Assembly: GCA_020630305.1 (NCBI GenBank)
Contig: JAHDBQ010000030.1
Span: forward strand, 1,361 to 8,195
Length of the DNA stretch: 6,835 bases
Direction of reading: 5' to 3'
DNA from: Alphaproteobacteria bacterium
GTDB taxonomy: Bacteria > Pseudomonadota > Alphaproteobacteria > Rickettsiales > Rickettsiaceae
Under the pieces are notes generated by a model. It saw only the letters and a program-made list of their open reading frames with translations. It had not been told where the DNA came from and made no database searches. The position numbers were made by a program, and so were the translations under genes. This document shows positions 1 through 5,228 of this stretch, in pieces (the first letter of the stretch is position 1; each line of letters starts with the position of its first letter).

Positions 1-4
1 AATA

Positions 5-1585
5 ATGAAAAAAATATCTATATTACTTTTAGTAATATTTGCAGCTATTGCAGGCACGTGGGTTTATCAAGCTAATAAATTTGAAAAAATAGTCAAGGAA
101 CAGGTTTTTCCTGAGATTGAGTTAAATGAACTAATAAACACTGACCTTAGCAAAGCGGTAATCAATAAGTACAAATTCTCGGTTACTTTTGCGGATGTTA
201 CGGTAGATTATTCTGAGTTGTTAGATATGTATTTGGTTGCACTTGCACCGCAAACAAATTACAATACAAAAAGTATATTATTTACAGATAAAGTGGAAGC
301 CTCATATAGCCCAATAAGAAAAGAAATAATTCTTGATCTAAATGGTGATAATTATAAATTAATTGTTGATAACCAGTCTATATACACAAAAAATCCAAAT
401 GTAAAATGCTTTATAAGCGAAAGTTTATTGAAATTTTATAATAATAAACAAGGCCCGCTAAAAGAAGAGATATATATAAAGTTACTAATGGGAAAAAACA
501 CTCAGTTTATTGATGACGTTGAATTTGCTAGTGCAGACAGTGCTGAATCTTTGTTTAGTATAATACCAGATAATAATTATTACAAAATAAAATTTAATAT
601 GGCATCTAAACAAGCAAAAATTGATTATTTGAAGTTTATGAGTATGGCGAATTTTGATGAGTTAGAAAAAGCTTTATACAAAGATACAGATTCTCAAAAA
701 CGCAATTCTGAGATAGCAAAAATATTGAATATCTTAATGGAAGAGCCAACGGATTCTGAATTTAGTGGGTCAGTAAAAATTCATTCTTCTTTTGTTGATA
801 GCTTAGGCAAAAAAAACGCGCCCTATAATCCTGCGGTTGGTTATAAAGTAATAAAAGACATAGTTGGCAAAATTCATTTTAAAAATAAGGAAATTGAGCA
901 GCTTATTTCTTTTTCTTACAAAAACAATGAAAAAGCTTATGTATATAAATACAAAAATAATTTACCAGAAGAAAAATTAGAGAAAATATGGACAATGATG
1001 CCTAAAAGTATTAAAGAGAATGATGAATATAGCAATCTTTATAATATTTTCAATGAAATGAAAAATGCTGAGGTTGAATTTAATTTAGATTCTAAGTTAA
1101 TAGCCTCTGGTAAAGTAGCAATAAATGATTTGCAATTAACATTGCATCCTGTAAAAAAAGAGCAAGATGAGTTGAAGTATGAAATTAAACTCTCAACCCC
1201 AGAGAAATTGCTAAATTCTGTACAGTATCTATATAATAATGCATTTAGAGATATGTTACAAAAAGGTTATTTTGATAAAGATCAGCATAATATAGATCGC
1301 AAGCTTAGTGTTTTTGATATAGCTATTAATGAATCAAAAGATAAGACCTATGAATTTATGTCAGCTTTTCATAATAATAATGATTTTGCAAAGAATAAAA
1401 ATTTAGAAATTAATATCTTGATGCCTGTTAGTGATGGTGGGTTCAAGAATATGTATGATTTATATTCTAGCTTCTCGGTTATGAAAATCAATAACCGTAA
1501 TCTTACGCAAGAATTCATTAAAGATCAAAGAATTGAAAATTATTTGCAATTCCTGCATCAACTAACTGCTGAGTTTGCGCAATAA
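5..1585 (+). CDS. Uncharacterised membrane-anchored or exported protein, 526 aa
   Basis: I do not recognise this protein with certainty. Residues 1-3 (MKK) are basic and are followed by a hydrophobic stretch to about residue 19 (ISILLLVIFAAIAGTWV). This is a signal peptide or a single N-terminal membrane anchor. There is no lipobox cysteine, so it is not a lipoprotein; the only cysteine is Cys135. The other roughly 500 residues are soluble, rich in Lys, Asn, Asp and Glu, with no further membrane segment. The protein is therefore probably periplasmic and tethered to the inner membrane. The overall design, a short anchor followed by a long lysine-rich body with alternating strand-like segments, faintly recalls YdgA/DUF945 proteins, but that is a guess. 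The start at base 5 is the first ATG and puts the hydrophobic segment at the N terminus. Its ribosome binding site, if any, lies outside the window. The gene is visibly more AT-rich than hisS or rho, as expected for a weakly constrained lineage gene. Confidence 0.85.
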   Translation: MKKISILLLVIFAAIAGTWVYQANKFEKIVKEQVFPEIELNELINTDLSKAVINKYKFSVTFADVTVDYSELLDMYLVALAPQTNYNTKSILFTDKVEASYSPIRKEIILDLNGDNYKLIVDNQSIYTKNPNVKCFISESLLKFYNNKQGPLKEEIYIKLLMGKNTQFIDDVEFASADSAESLFSIIPDNNYYKIKFNMASKQAKIDYLKFMSMANFDELEKALYKDTDSQKRNSEIAKILNILMEEPTDSEFSGSVKIHSSFVDSLGKKNAPYNPAVGYKVIKDIVGKIHFKNKEIEQLISFSYKNNEKAYVYKYKNNLPEEKLEKIWTMMPKSIKENDEYSNLYNIFNEMKNAEVEFNLDSKLIASGKVAINDLQLTLHPVKKEQDELKYEIKLSTPEKLLNSVQYLYNNAFRDMLQKGYFDKDQHNIDRKLSVFDIAINESKDKTYEFMSAFHNNNDFAKNKNLEINILMPVSDGGFKNMYDLYSSFSVMKINNRNLTQEFIKDQRIENYLQFLHQLTAEFAQ

Positions 1586-1589
1586 TATC

Positions 1590-1618
1590 TTGTATTTTAG
1601 TTCAAAAGCATTTATAAA
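1590..1618 (+). promoter_or_regulatory. Possible promoter for hisS and the glycosyltransferase gene
   Basis: A TTGTAT (-35-like, 3 of 6) lies 17 bases before TATAAA (-10-like, 5 of 6). The pair starts just after the stop codon of the upstream gene. A transcript from here would begin near base 1625 and carry the 1631-1657 stem-loop at its 5' end. In DNA this AT-rich, chance matches are common, so this is only a candidate. Confidence 0.25.
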
Positions 1619-1630
1619 TTTCTGTATTAG

Positions 1631-1657
1631 TTAGAAGGTAAAGTTTTTGCCTTCTAA
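1631..1657 (+). terminator. Strong stem-loop between the first gene and hisS
   Basis: TTAGAAGGTAAA (1631-1642) pairs with TTTGCCTTCTAA (1646-1657) around a 3-base loop. This gives 12 pairs, one of them a T-G wobble. It is the most stable hairpin in the spacer. No T-run follows on either strand, so it is not a textbook intrinsic terminator. It may mark the 3' end of the upstream transcript, possibly with Rho, or sit at the 5' end of the hisS leader if the 1590-1618 promoter is real. Confidence 0.4.
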
Positions 1658-1741
1658 GCTGTAATTTAGATTTATAAAACTACAAACTGACTTGTGATCT
1701 TTTTTGTTTAAGTTAGTTTTGACTATTCTTTAGATAAAACT

Positions 1742-2986
1742 ATGCCAGATATAATTACCCCTTTAAGAGGGATGAAGGATCTTCTGCCGGAAGATTACGA
1801 TATACACAAATATATAGAAGAGCTAGCCAGGAAAACAGCTGAATTATATGGCTATCAGGGCTTTGCTACTCCTATCTTGGAATCAGCGACTGTGTTTGAC
1901 AGAACATTGGGTGATACTTCTGATGTTGTCAGTAAGGAGATGTATAGCTTTCAAGATAAAAAGGGGCGCTTTGTGGCGATGAGGCCGGAATTTACGGCTA
2001 GCATTATGCGTGCTTTTGTCTCAAATGGTTTGAAGCAAAAAATTCCTCTGAAGCTATTTTCGTGCGGGCCATTATTTCGCTATGACAGGCCGCAAGAAGG
2101 CAGGCAGCGTCAGTTCCATCAGCTAAATTTTGAACATCTTGGAGCGAGTGGTCCATATTCTGATGCAGAGACTATACGCCTTGCTGTGCATGTGCTTGAG
2201 AATCTTGGTATATTGTCAGATATTAAATTAGAGCTGAACTCTCTTGGCTGCTCTGACTCGCGCGAGCGTTACAATCAGGTACTGATCGATTACTTTACTA
2301 AATATTTCGATGATCTTTCTGAAGACAGCAAGCAACGCTTGCATAAAAATCCGCTACGAATAATGGATTCTAAAGATAAGAATGATCAGAAATTAGCTGC
2401 AAACGCGCCGACAAATTCAGAATTTTATACAAAAGAAGCTGCGGAATATTTTGACAATGTAAAAATGCATCTAGATAATTTAGACATACAATACACTGAA
2501 AGCCCAAGGCTAGCAAGAGGCCTAGATTATTACTGCCATACTACATTTGAATTTACAACCGATAAACTTGGCGCGCAAAGCACGGTTCTTGCTGGTGGCC
2601 GTTATGATGGTTTGTGCGAAATAATGGGTGGGCCTTCAATGCCTGCTATTGGCTTTGCAGCTGGGATAGAGAGAATTCGTTTGATGCGTGATTTTGCGCC
2701 GCAGAAAAATAGATCGGTTATTGTAATACCAATTGGGCAGGAGTCCCACACTAAATCTATGAAGCTTACTAATATTTTGCGAGAGAATAATATTCAGACG
2801 AGCTTGGAGTTAAAAGGCAAGGTGGGTAAATTGCTGCAAGCTGCTTCTGCAAATAATGCCTCGCATGTGATATTTATCGGCGAAGATGAACTGAAAAATA
2901 ATAATTATAAGATAAAAGATCTTGATTCTGAGGCTGAGTCATGGCTCGGCTTAGATGAGCTAATTAATCTTTTAAGAAATAAATAG
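1742..2986 (+). CDS. hisS: Histidyl-tRNA synthetase (HisRS)
   Basis: This cytoplasmic class II synthetase charges tRNA-His with histidine using ATP. The N terminus has the family signature P-L-R-G-M-K-D-L-L-P (residues 7-16). Motif 2 begins R81-P-E83, and its loop reads R113-Y-D-R-P-Q-E-G-R-Q-R-Q-F-H-Q127. The histidine-specific motif L-A-R-G-L-D-Y-Y contains Arg259, at the same number as the catalytic arginine of E. coli HisRS. A-G-G-R-Y-D-G-L follows at 284-291, and motif 3 (G-F-A-A-G-I-E-R) ends at Arg311. The insertion region (about 165-250) carries L-G-C-S-D-S-R and N-P-L-R-I-M-D-S-K. The anticodon-binding domain spans about 324-414. The length of 414 is normal and matches my memory of Rickettsia HisRS. 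The start is fixed by the closeness of the P-L-R-G-M-K-D motif; no Shine-Dalgarno sequence precedes it. The next gene begins 8 bases after the stop, so the two are probably co-transcribed. Confidence 0.98.
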   Translation: MPDIITPLRGMKDLLPEDYDIHKYIEELARKTAELYGYQGFATPILESATVFDRTLGDTSDVVSKEMYSFQDKKGRFVAMRPEFTASIMRAFVSNGLKQKIPLKLFSCGPLFRYDRPQEGRQRQFHQLNFEHLGASGPYSDAETIRLAVHVLENLGILSDIKLELNSLGCSDSRERYNQVLIDYFTKYFDDLSEDSKQRLHKNPLRIMDSKDKNDQKLAANAPTNSEFYTKEAAEYFDNVKMHLDNLDIQYTESPRLARGLDYYCHTTFEFTTDKLGAQSTVLAGGRYDGLCEIMGGPSMPAIGFAAGIERIRLMRDFAPQKNRSVIVIPIGQESHTKSMKLTNILRENNIQTSLELKGKVGKLLQAASANNASHVIFIGEDELKNNNYKIKDLDSEAESWLGLDELINLLRNK

Positions 2987-2994
2987 GTATAATA

Positions 2995-4002
2995 ATGCGT
3001 ATTTTTAACATTATGATGTCAAGGGGCCTGGGGGGGATTCAGCAAGCCTATATTGACTATAACAATGCGCTGAAAATGCAAAATCATGATGTTATAAATA
3101 TTGCAAGTATGAATGCGCAAATAAATAAACAATTGCCACCAAATCACAAATTACCTAATACTACCTCTTGGTGTATTTTTTCTAAAATTTATTTGCGTAT
3201 TTTGGCGCTAATTCATAAGCCCGATATCATTATTTGCCATGGTAATAGAGCGATTAATTTTACTTTATTCTTAAAATCAAAACATACTAAGATCGTCGGT
3301 ATTTCGCATAATTATAGCTGTAAATATTTGAAAAAATGTGACGCTATCTTGACCTTAACTGAGGATCTTGAGCGAAATTTGATCGCAAATGGGGCAGATG
3401 AAAAGCGCATGTTTCGTATATCGAATATGCTAAATATCAGGCATCAATATCAAGAAAAACCATTCAGAAAGCCAGTTATTATTGGCAGTGTTGGGCGCTT
3501 TGTGAAAAAGAAAGGTTTTTCATATTTGATTAAAGCCATTTCTATTTTAAAAAACAAGGGCGTTCCAGTCAAGCTGCTGCTTGGCGGCTCTGGAGAAGAA
3601 GAGGGGCTTTTGCGCGAAAGCGTTGCTGAGCTTGAAATCGAAGGGGATGTCAACTTCCTTGGCTGGGTTACTGATATGGATAGTTTTTTCAGGCAGATCG
3701 ATATTTTCTGTTTGCCATCAAGCAGTGAACCATTTGGAATTATAGTGCTTGAAGCCATGGAAGCCTCTGTGCCAATTGTCAGTACGCGCTCAGGCGGGCC
3801 GAAGGAAATAATCCGTGATAATATTGATGGCTTACTTGCTGATATTGACTCGGAGTCTGACCTAGCTAAAGAATTAGCGATACTTGTTCAGGATGAAGAT
3901 CTTGCCAAAGAGCTTAGCAAAAATGCACATTTAAGGTTACTGAGCACCTATGATGCGCAAAAAGTTTCTGAGAAACTCAGCGAGATTCTAACTCGTTTGT
4001 AA
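2995..4002 (+). CDS. GT4-type (GT-B fold) glycosyltransferase
   Basis: This is probably a retaining glycosyltransferase that moves a sugar from an NDP-sugar onto a lipid or glycan acceptor at the cytoplasmic face of the inner membrane, as in envelope polysaccharide or LPS-core synthesis. The N-terminal acceptor domain (about 1-160) has the glycine loop R-G-L-G-G-I-Q-Q-A-Y (10-19) and a region ending A-I-L-T-L-T-E-D-L, the usual 'D-x-I-L-x-x-S-E' position. The C-terminal donor domain begins I163-G-S-V-G-R168 with Lys173, the phosphate-binding Arg and Lys. It contains the E-X7-E motif (Glu245 to Glu253, EPFGIIVLE) and then S-G-G-P-K-E-I-I. No membrane segment is evident. At 335 residues it is slightly short but has both domains. 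It starts 8 bases after hisS with only a weak TAGG upstream, which suggests translational coupling. Codons 12-14 contain a run of seven G (3030-3036). Donor and acceptor cannot be told from sequence. Confidence 0.92.
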   Translation: MRIFNIMMSRGLGGIQQAYIDYNNALKMQNHDVINIASMNAQINKQLPPNHKLPNTTSWCIFSKIYLRILALIHKPDIIICHGNRAINFTLFLKSKHTKIVGISHNYSCKYLKKCDAILTLTEDLERNLIANGADEKRMFRISNMLNIRHQYQEKPFRKPVIIGSVGRFVKKKGFSYLIKAISILKNKGVPVKLLLGGSGEEEGLLRESVAELEIEGDVNFLGWVTDMDSFFRQIDIFCLPSSSEPFGIIVLEAMEASVPIVSTRSGGPKEIIRDNIDGLLADIDSESDLAKELAILVQDEDLAKELSKNAHLRLLSTYDAQKVSEKLSEILTRL

Positions 4003-4064
4003 AAATTAAGTAGGTGTATGTAAAACTGCTTTGAAAAAATTTTAGTAAAATAAAAAAATACACA

Positions 4065-4094
4065 TTGATTCAGTAGAATTTTAATTAGTATCAT
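4065..4094 (+). promoter_or_regulatory. Possible recR promoter
   Basis: TTGATT (4065-4070, 4 of 6) lies 18 bases before TATCAT (4089-4094, 5 of 6), giving a predicted start near 4101 and a leader of about 60 bases. A perfect TATAAT also occurs at 4123-4128 but has no acceptable -35 element. The 159-base gap after the glycosyltransferase gene makes a separate recR promoter plausible. Confidence 0.3.
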
Positions 4095-4110
4095 GGTAAT
4101 ATATTATAAA

Positions 4111-4132
4111 TCAAATTTTTCATATAATTTGA
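4111..4132 (+). repeat. 7-bp inverted repeat in the recR leader
   Basis: TCAAATT (4111-4117) and AATTTGA (4126-4132) form a perfect inverted repeat with an 8-base spacer, ending 29 bases before the recR start. It could be a leader hairpin or a protein-binding site. It is all A/T except one pair, so chance is a real alternative. Confidence 0.3.
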
Positions 4133-4161
4133 ACTAAGCAGAAAACTCAAAAATTAAAGCC

Positions 4162-4761
4162 ATGCAGCAACAATCAGGTTTAGATCAACTAATATACTTA
4201 TTCTCAAAACTTCCCGGGCTTGGTTCTCGCTCTGCAAGAAGGATAGTTCTGCATTTGCTGCAAGATAAAGATTTAAGACTTAAAGGTTTAATTGAGGGGC
4301 TGGAAGAGGCATCAAAGAAAATTGCTACCTGTACAATTTGCGGCAATATTGATTATCAAGAAATTTGTAGCATATGCAGTGATGAGTCTCGTAATGACCA
4401 GATAATAGCTATCGTAGAGACTGTAGCTGAGCTCTGGGCGATTGAGCGCAGTGAGTTTTTTAAAGGTCGTTATCATGTTCTGGGATGCCCAGCAGGTGCT
4501 TCAGCTAATCGCAACCCCCAGGAGCTCAAGCTAGTTTCGTTGCAAGAAAGATGCATACATCATAAAACCAAAGAATTAATCATAGCTACAAATTCAACGC
4601 TTGATGGCCAGACAACTGCTTATTTTATAACAGAATATTTCAAGAATTATGATATGCATATTTCGCGCCTTGCAAGTGGTATACCAGTTGGTGGGGAGCT
4701 TGACTATCTAGACGAGGGGACCCTATCCGCTGCATTAGAGAGTCGTAAGGAATTTAGTTAG
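4162..4761 (+). CDS. recR: Recombination mediator protein RecR
   Basis: RecR works with RecO (and RecF) in the cytoplasm to load RecA onto SSB-coated single-stranded DNA during gap and break repair. The family layout is complete. A helix-hairpin-helix segment has L17[10 protein letters not shown]27. A C4 zinc finger uses Cys57, Cys60, Cys69 and Cys72. A Toprim domain runs from about 80 to 175, with I-V-E86, A-T-N-S-T-L-D-G (142-149) and the C-terminal [13 protein letters not shown] (173-185). The length of 199 is typical. The usual L-S-P-L-D-G-I-G loop after the H-V-L-G segment is replaced by [10 protein letters not shown] (109-118) without a length change. As I remember it, Rickettsia RecR is also divergent here, so this is probably lineage-specific rather than damage. 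The start is the only ATG near the conserved N terminus and has no Shine-Dalgarno sequence. A 467-base spacer separates recR from rho. Confidence 0.97.
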   Translation: MQQQSGLDQLIYLFSKLPGLGSRSARRIVLHLLQDKDLRLKGLIEGLEEASKKIATCTICGNIDYQEICSICSDESRNDQIIAIVETVAELWAIERSEFFKGRYHVLGCPAGASANRNPQELKLVSLQERCIHHKTKELIIATNSTLDGQTTAYFITEYFKNYDMHISRLASGIPVGGELDYLDEGTLSAALESRKEFS

Positions 4762-4832
4762 CAAAAAAAGGTTTATTATTTTTATAGTAGATTCTCTATT
4801 AAAAAACTCTTATAAAATTTCTTATTTACCTG

Positions 4833-4861
4833 TTGACATTTCAAGGAGGAAGTGTTATTTT
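4833..4861 (+). promoter_or_regulatory. Candidate sigma-70 promoter far upstream of rho
   Basis: A perfect -35 TTGACA (4833-4838) is followed after 17 bases by TATTTT (4856-4861, 4 of 6). Transcription would start near 4868 and give rho a leader of about 360 bases containing the nested inverted repeat. The only perfect Shine-Dalgarno sequence nearby lies inside this promoter's spacer, so it would not be on this transcript. Confidence 0.35.
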
Positions 4862-4910
4862 ATTACGCAAGCTGAGGTTTTTAAATGACGAATTATTGAT
4901 CACTTCGTGA
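4843..4910 (+). other. Orphan Shine-Dalgarno and possible decayed gene start
   Basis: AAGGAGGA (4843-4850) is a perfect ribosome-binding sequence. Seven bases after its last G an open frame begins with ATT at 4857 and runs to TGA at 4908-4910, reading ILLRKLRFLNDELLITS. An ATT start is very rare, so this may be the remnant of a gene whose ATG has mutated. A second frame reads on for a short distance (GTG at 4907 to TAG at 4949-4951), as might be expected after a frameshift. I cannot identify a parent protein. Chance is a fair alternative for so short a stretch. Confidence 0.2.
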
Positions 4911-4911
4911 T
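4899..4911. repeat. Small ATCAC/GTGAT hairpin
   Basis: ATCAC (4899-4903) and GTGAT (4907-4911) are perfect inverted arms around TTC. It is compact, but the flanks do not extend the pairing, so it is a minor element of the spacer. Confidence 0.3.
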
Positions 4912-4948
4912 ATTAAAATTATTTCTTAAGCTAACTACTAAAAACTTG

Positions 4949-5027
4949 TAGACGCCTTTTTCAGGATTTAATCTAAATATAAAAAAGTAAATCTGAAAAA
5001 AACATTATTATAATGAAATAGCGTCTA
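4949..5027. repeat. Nested inverted repeat upstream of rho
   Basis: Outer arms TAGACGC (4949-4955) and GCGTCTA (5021-5027) are perfect complements. Inside them, 4957-4970 (TTTTTCAGGATTTA) pairs with 4988-5000 (TAAATCTGAAAAA) over 13 bp with one bulged G at 4964 or 4965, around a 17-base loop. A weak third helix is possible in ATTATTATAAT (about 5004-5014), giving a three-branched shape. The ATTTA at 4966-4970 can also pair locally with TAAAT at 4974-4978, so an alternative fold exists. This could be a structured RNA leader, a DNA cruciform or protein site, or a degenerate palindromic element. It has no tRNA features. Confidence 0.55.
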
Positions 5028-5031
5028 TTTA

Positions 5032-5040
5032 TTATCCACA
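5032..5040 (+). promoter_or_regulatory. Perfect DnaA box (TTATCCACA)
   Basis: TTATCCACA is the strongest consensus for the replication initiator DnaA. It lies 4 bases after the nested inverted repeat and directly before a 140-base tract of about 13% GC. I found no second perfect box in the window. The nearest match is TTTTCCACA, one mismatch, on the minus strand at 6803-6811. One box can serve gene regulation or titration as well as origin function, or occur by chance. Confidence 0.4.
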
Positions 5041-5104
5041 TTAATTTGTAATTTGTTTCATATTTTAATAAGCTATTTAATACATATATTTTTGTAATTT
5101 TGTT

Positions 5105-5132
5105 TAAATATATTTTGCGATAAAAATATTTA
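5105..5132. repeat. AT-rich hairpin before rho
   Basis: TAAATATATTTT (5105-5116) pairs with AAAAATATTTA (5122-5132) over about 11 bp with a one-base bulge, around GCGAT. It is all A/T in the stem, so it is weak as RNA, and such repeats arise easily in 13% GC sequence. Confidence 0.3.
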
Positions 5133-5183
5133 TTCTAAAAACTATCAAATTTAGATATTTATTATTTCCTTGTTAATAATGTA

Positions 5184-5213
5184 TTGACTTACAAGTTGTG
5201 ATTATTTTAACAT
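5184..5213 (+). promoter_or_regulatory. Possible proximal rho promoter
   Basis: TTGACT (5184-5189, 4 of 6) is followed after 18 bases by TAACAT (5208-5213, 4 of 6). Transcription from it would begin about 9 bases before the rho ATG, giving an almost leaderless message, which would fit the absence of a Shine-Dalgarno sequence there. Confidence 0.25.
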
Positions 5214-5228
5214 AAAAAATAAATTTTA

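Larger units (their letters stand above)
4762..5228. other. Extremely AT-rich, structured recR-rho spacer
   Basis: These 467 bases contain no recognisable intact gene. By hand count GC is about 20%, and only about 13% over 5041-5180. The spacer holds, in order: a TTGACA promoter candidate, an isolated AAGGAGG, a small hairpin, a nested inverted repeat with GC-containing outer arms, a perfect DnaA box, an AT-only hairpin, and a second promoter candidate just before rho. These parts are listed separately. The spacer may be a rho leader, a replication-related region, the remains of a lost gene, or a mix of these. Confidence 0.6.

Noticed and set aside
1586..1741. Possible T-box or histidine leader-peptide attenuator upstream of hisS
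   Set aside because: There is no histidine-rich leader frame or T-box core, and T-box control is not expected in alphaproteobacteria.
3450..3758. Open frame of 102 codons on the minus strand
   Set aside because: It lies wholly inside the glycosyltransferase donor domain, antisense to its conserved motifs. Its protein is Ser/Pro/Lys-rich low complexity, as expected from an antisense shadow.
4949..5027. Possible tRNA, because of the 7-bp outer arms at tRNA-like spacing
   Set aside because: There is no D-arm, anticodon arm or T-loop sequence, and the interior is an A/T-rich 13-bp helix.
5066..5081. Possible CtrA site (TTAA-N7-TTAA) upstream of rho
   Set aside because: The spacing between TTAA and TTAA is 8, not 7, and TTAA is frequent by chance in this sequence.
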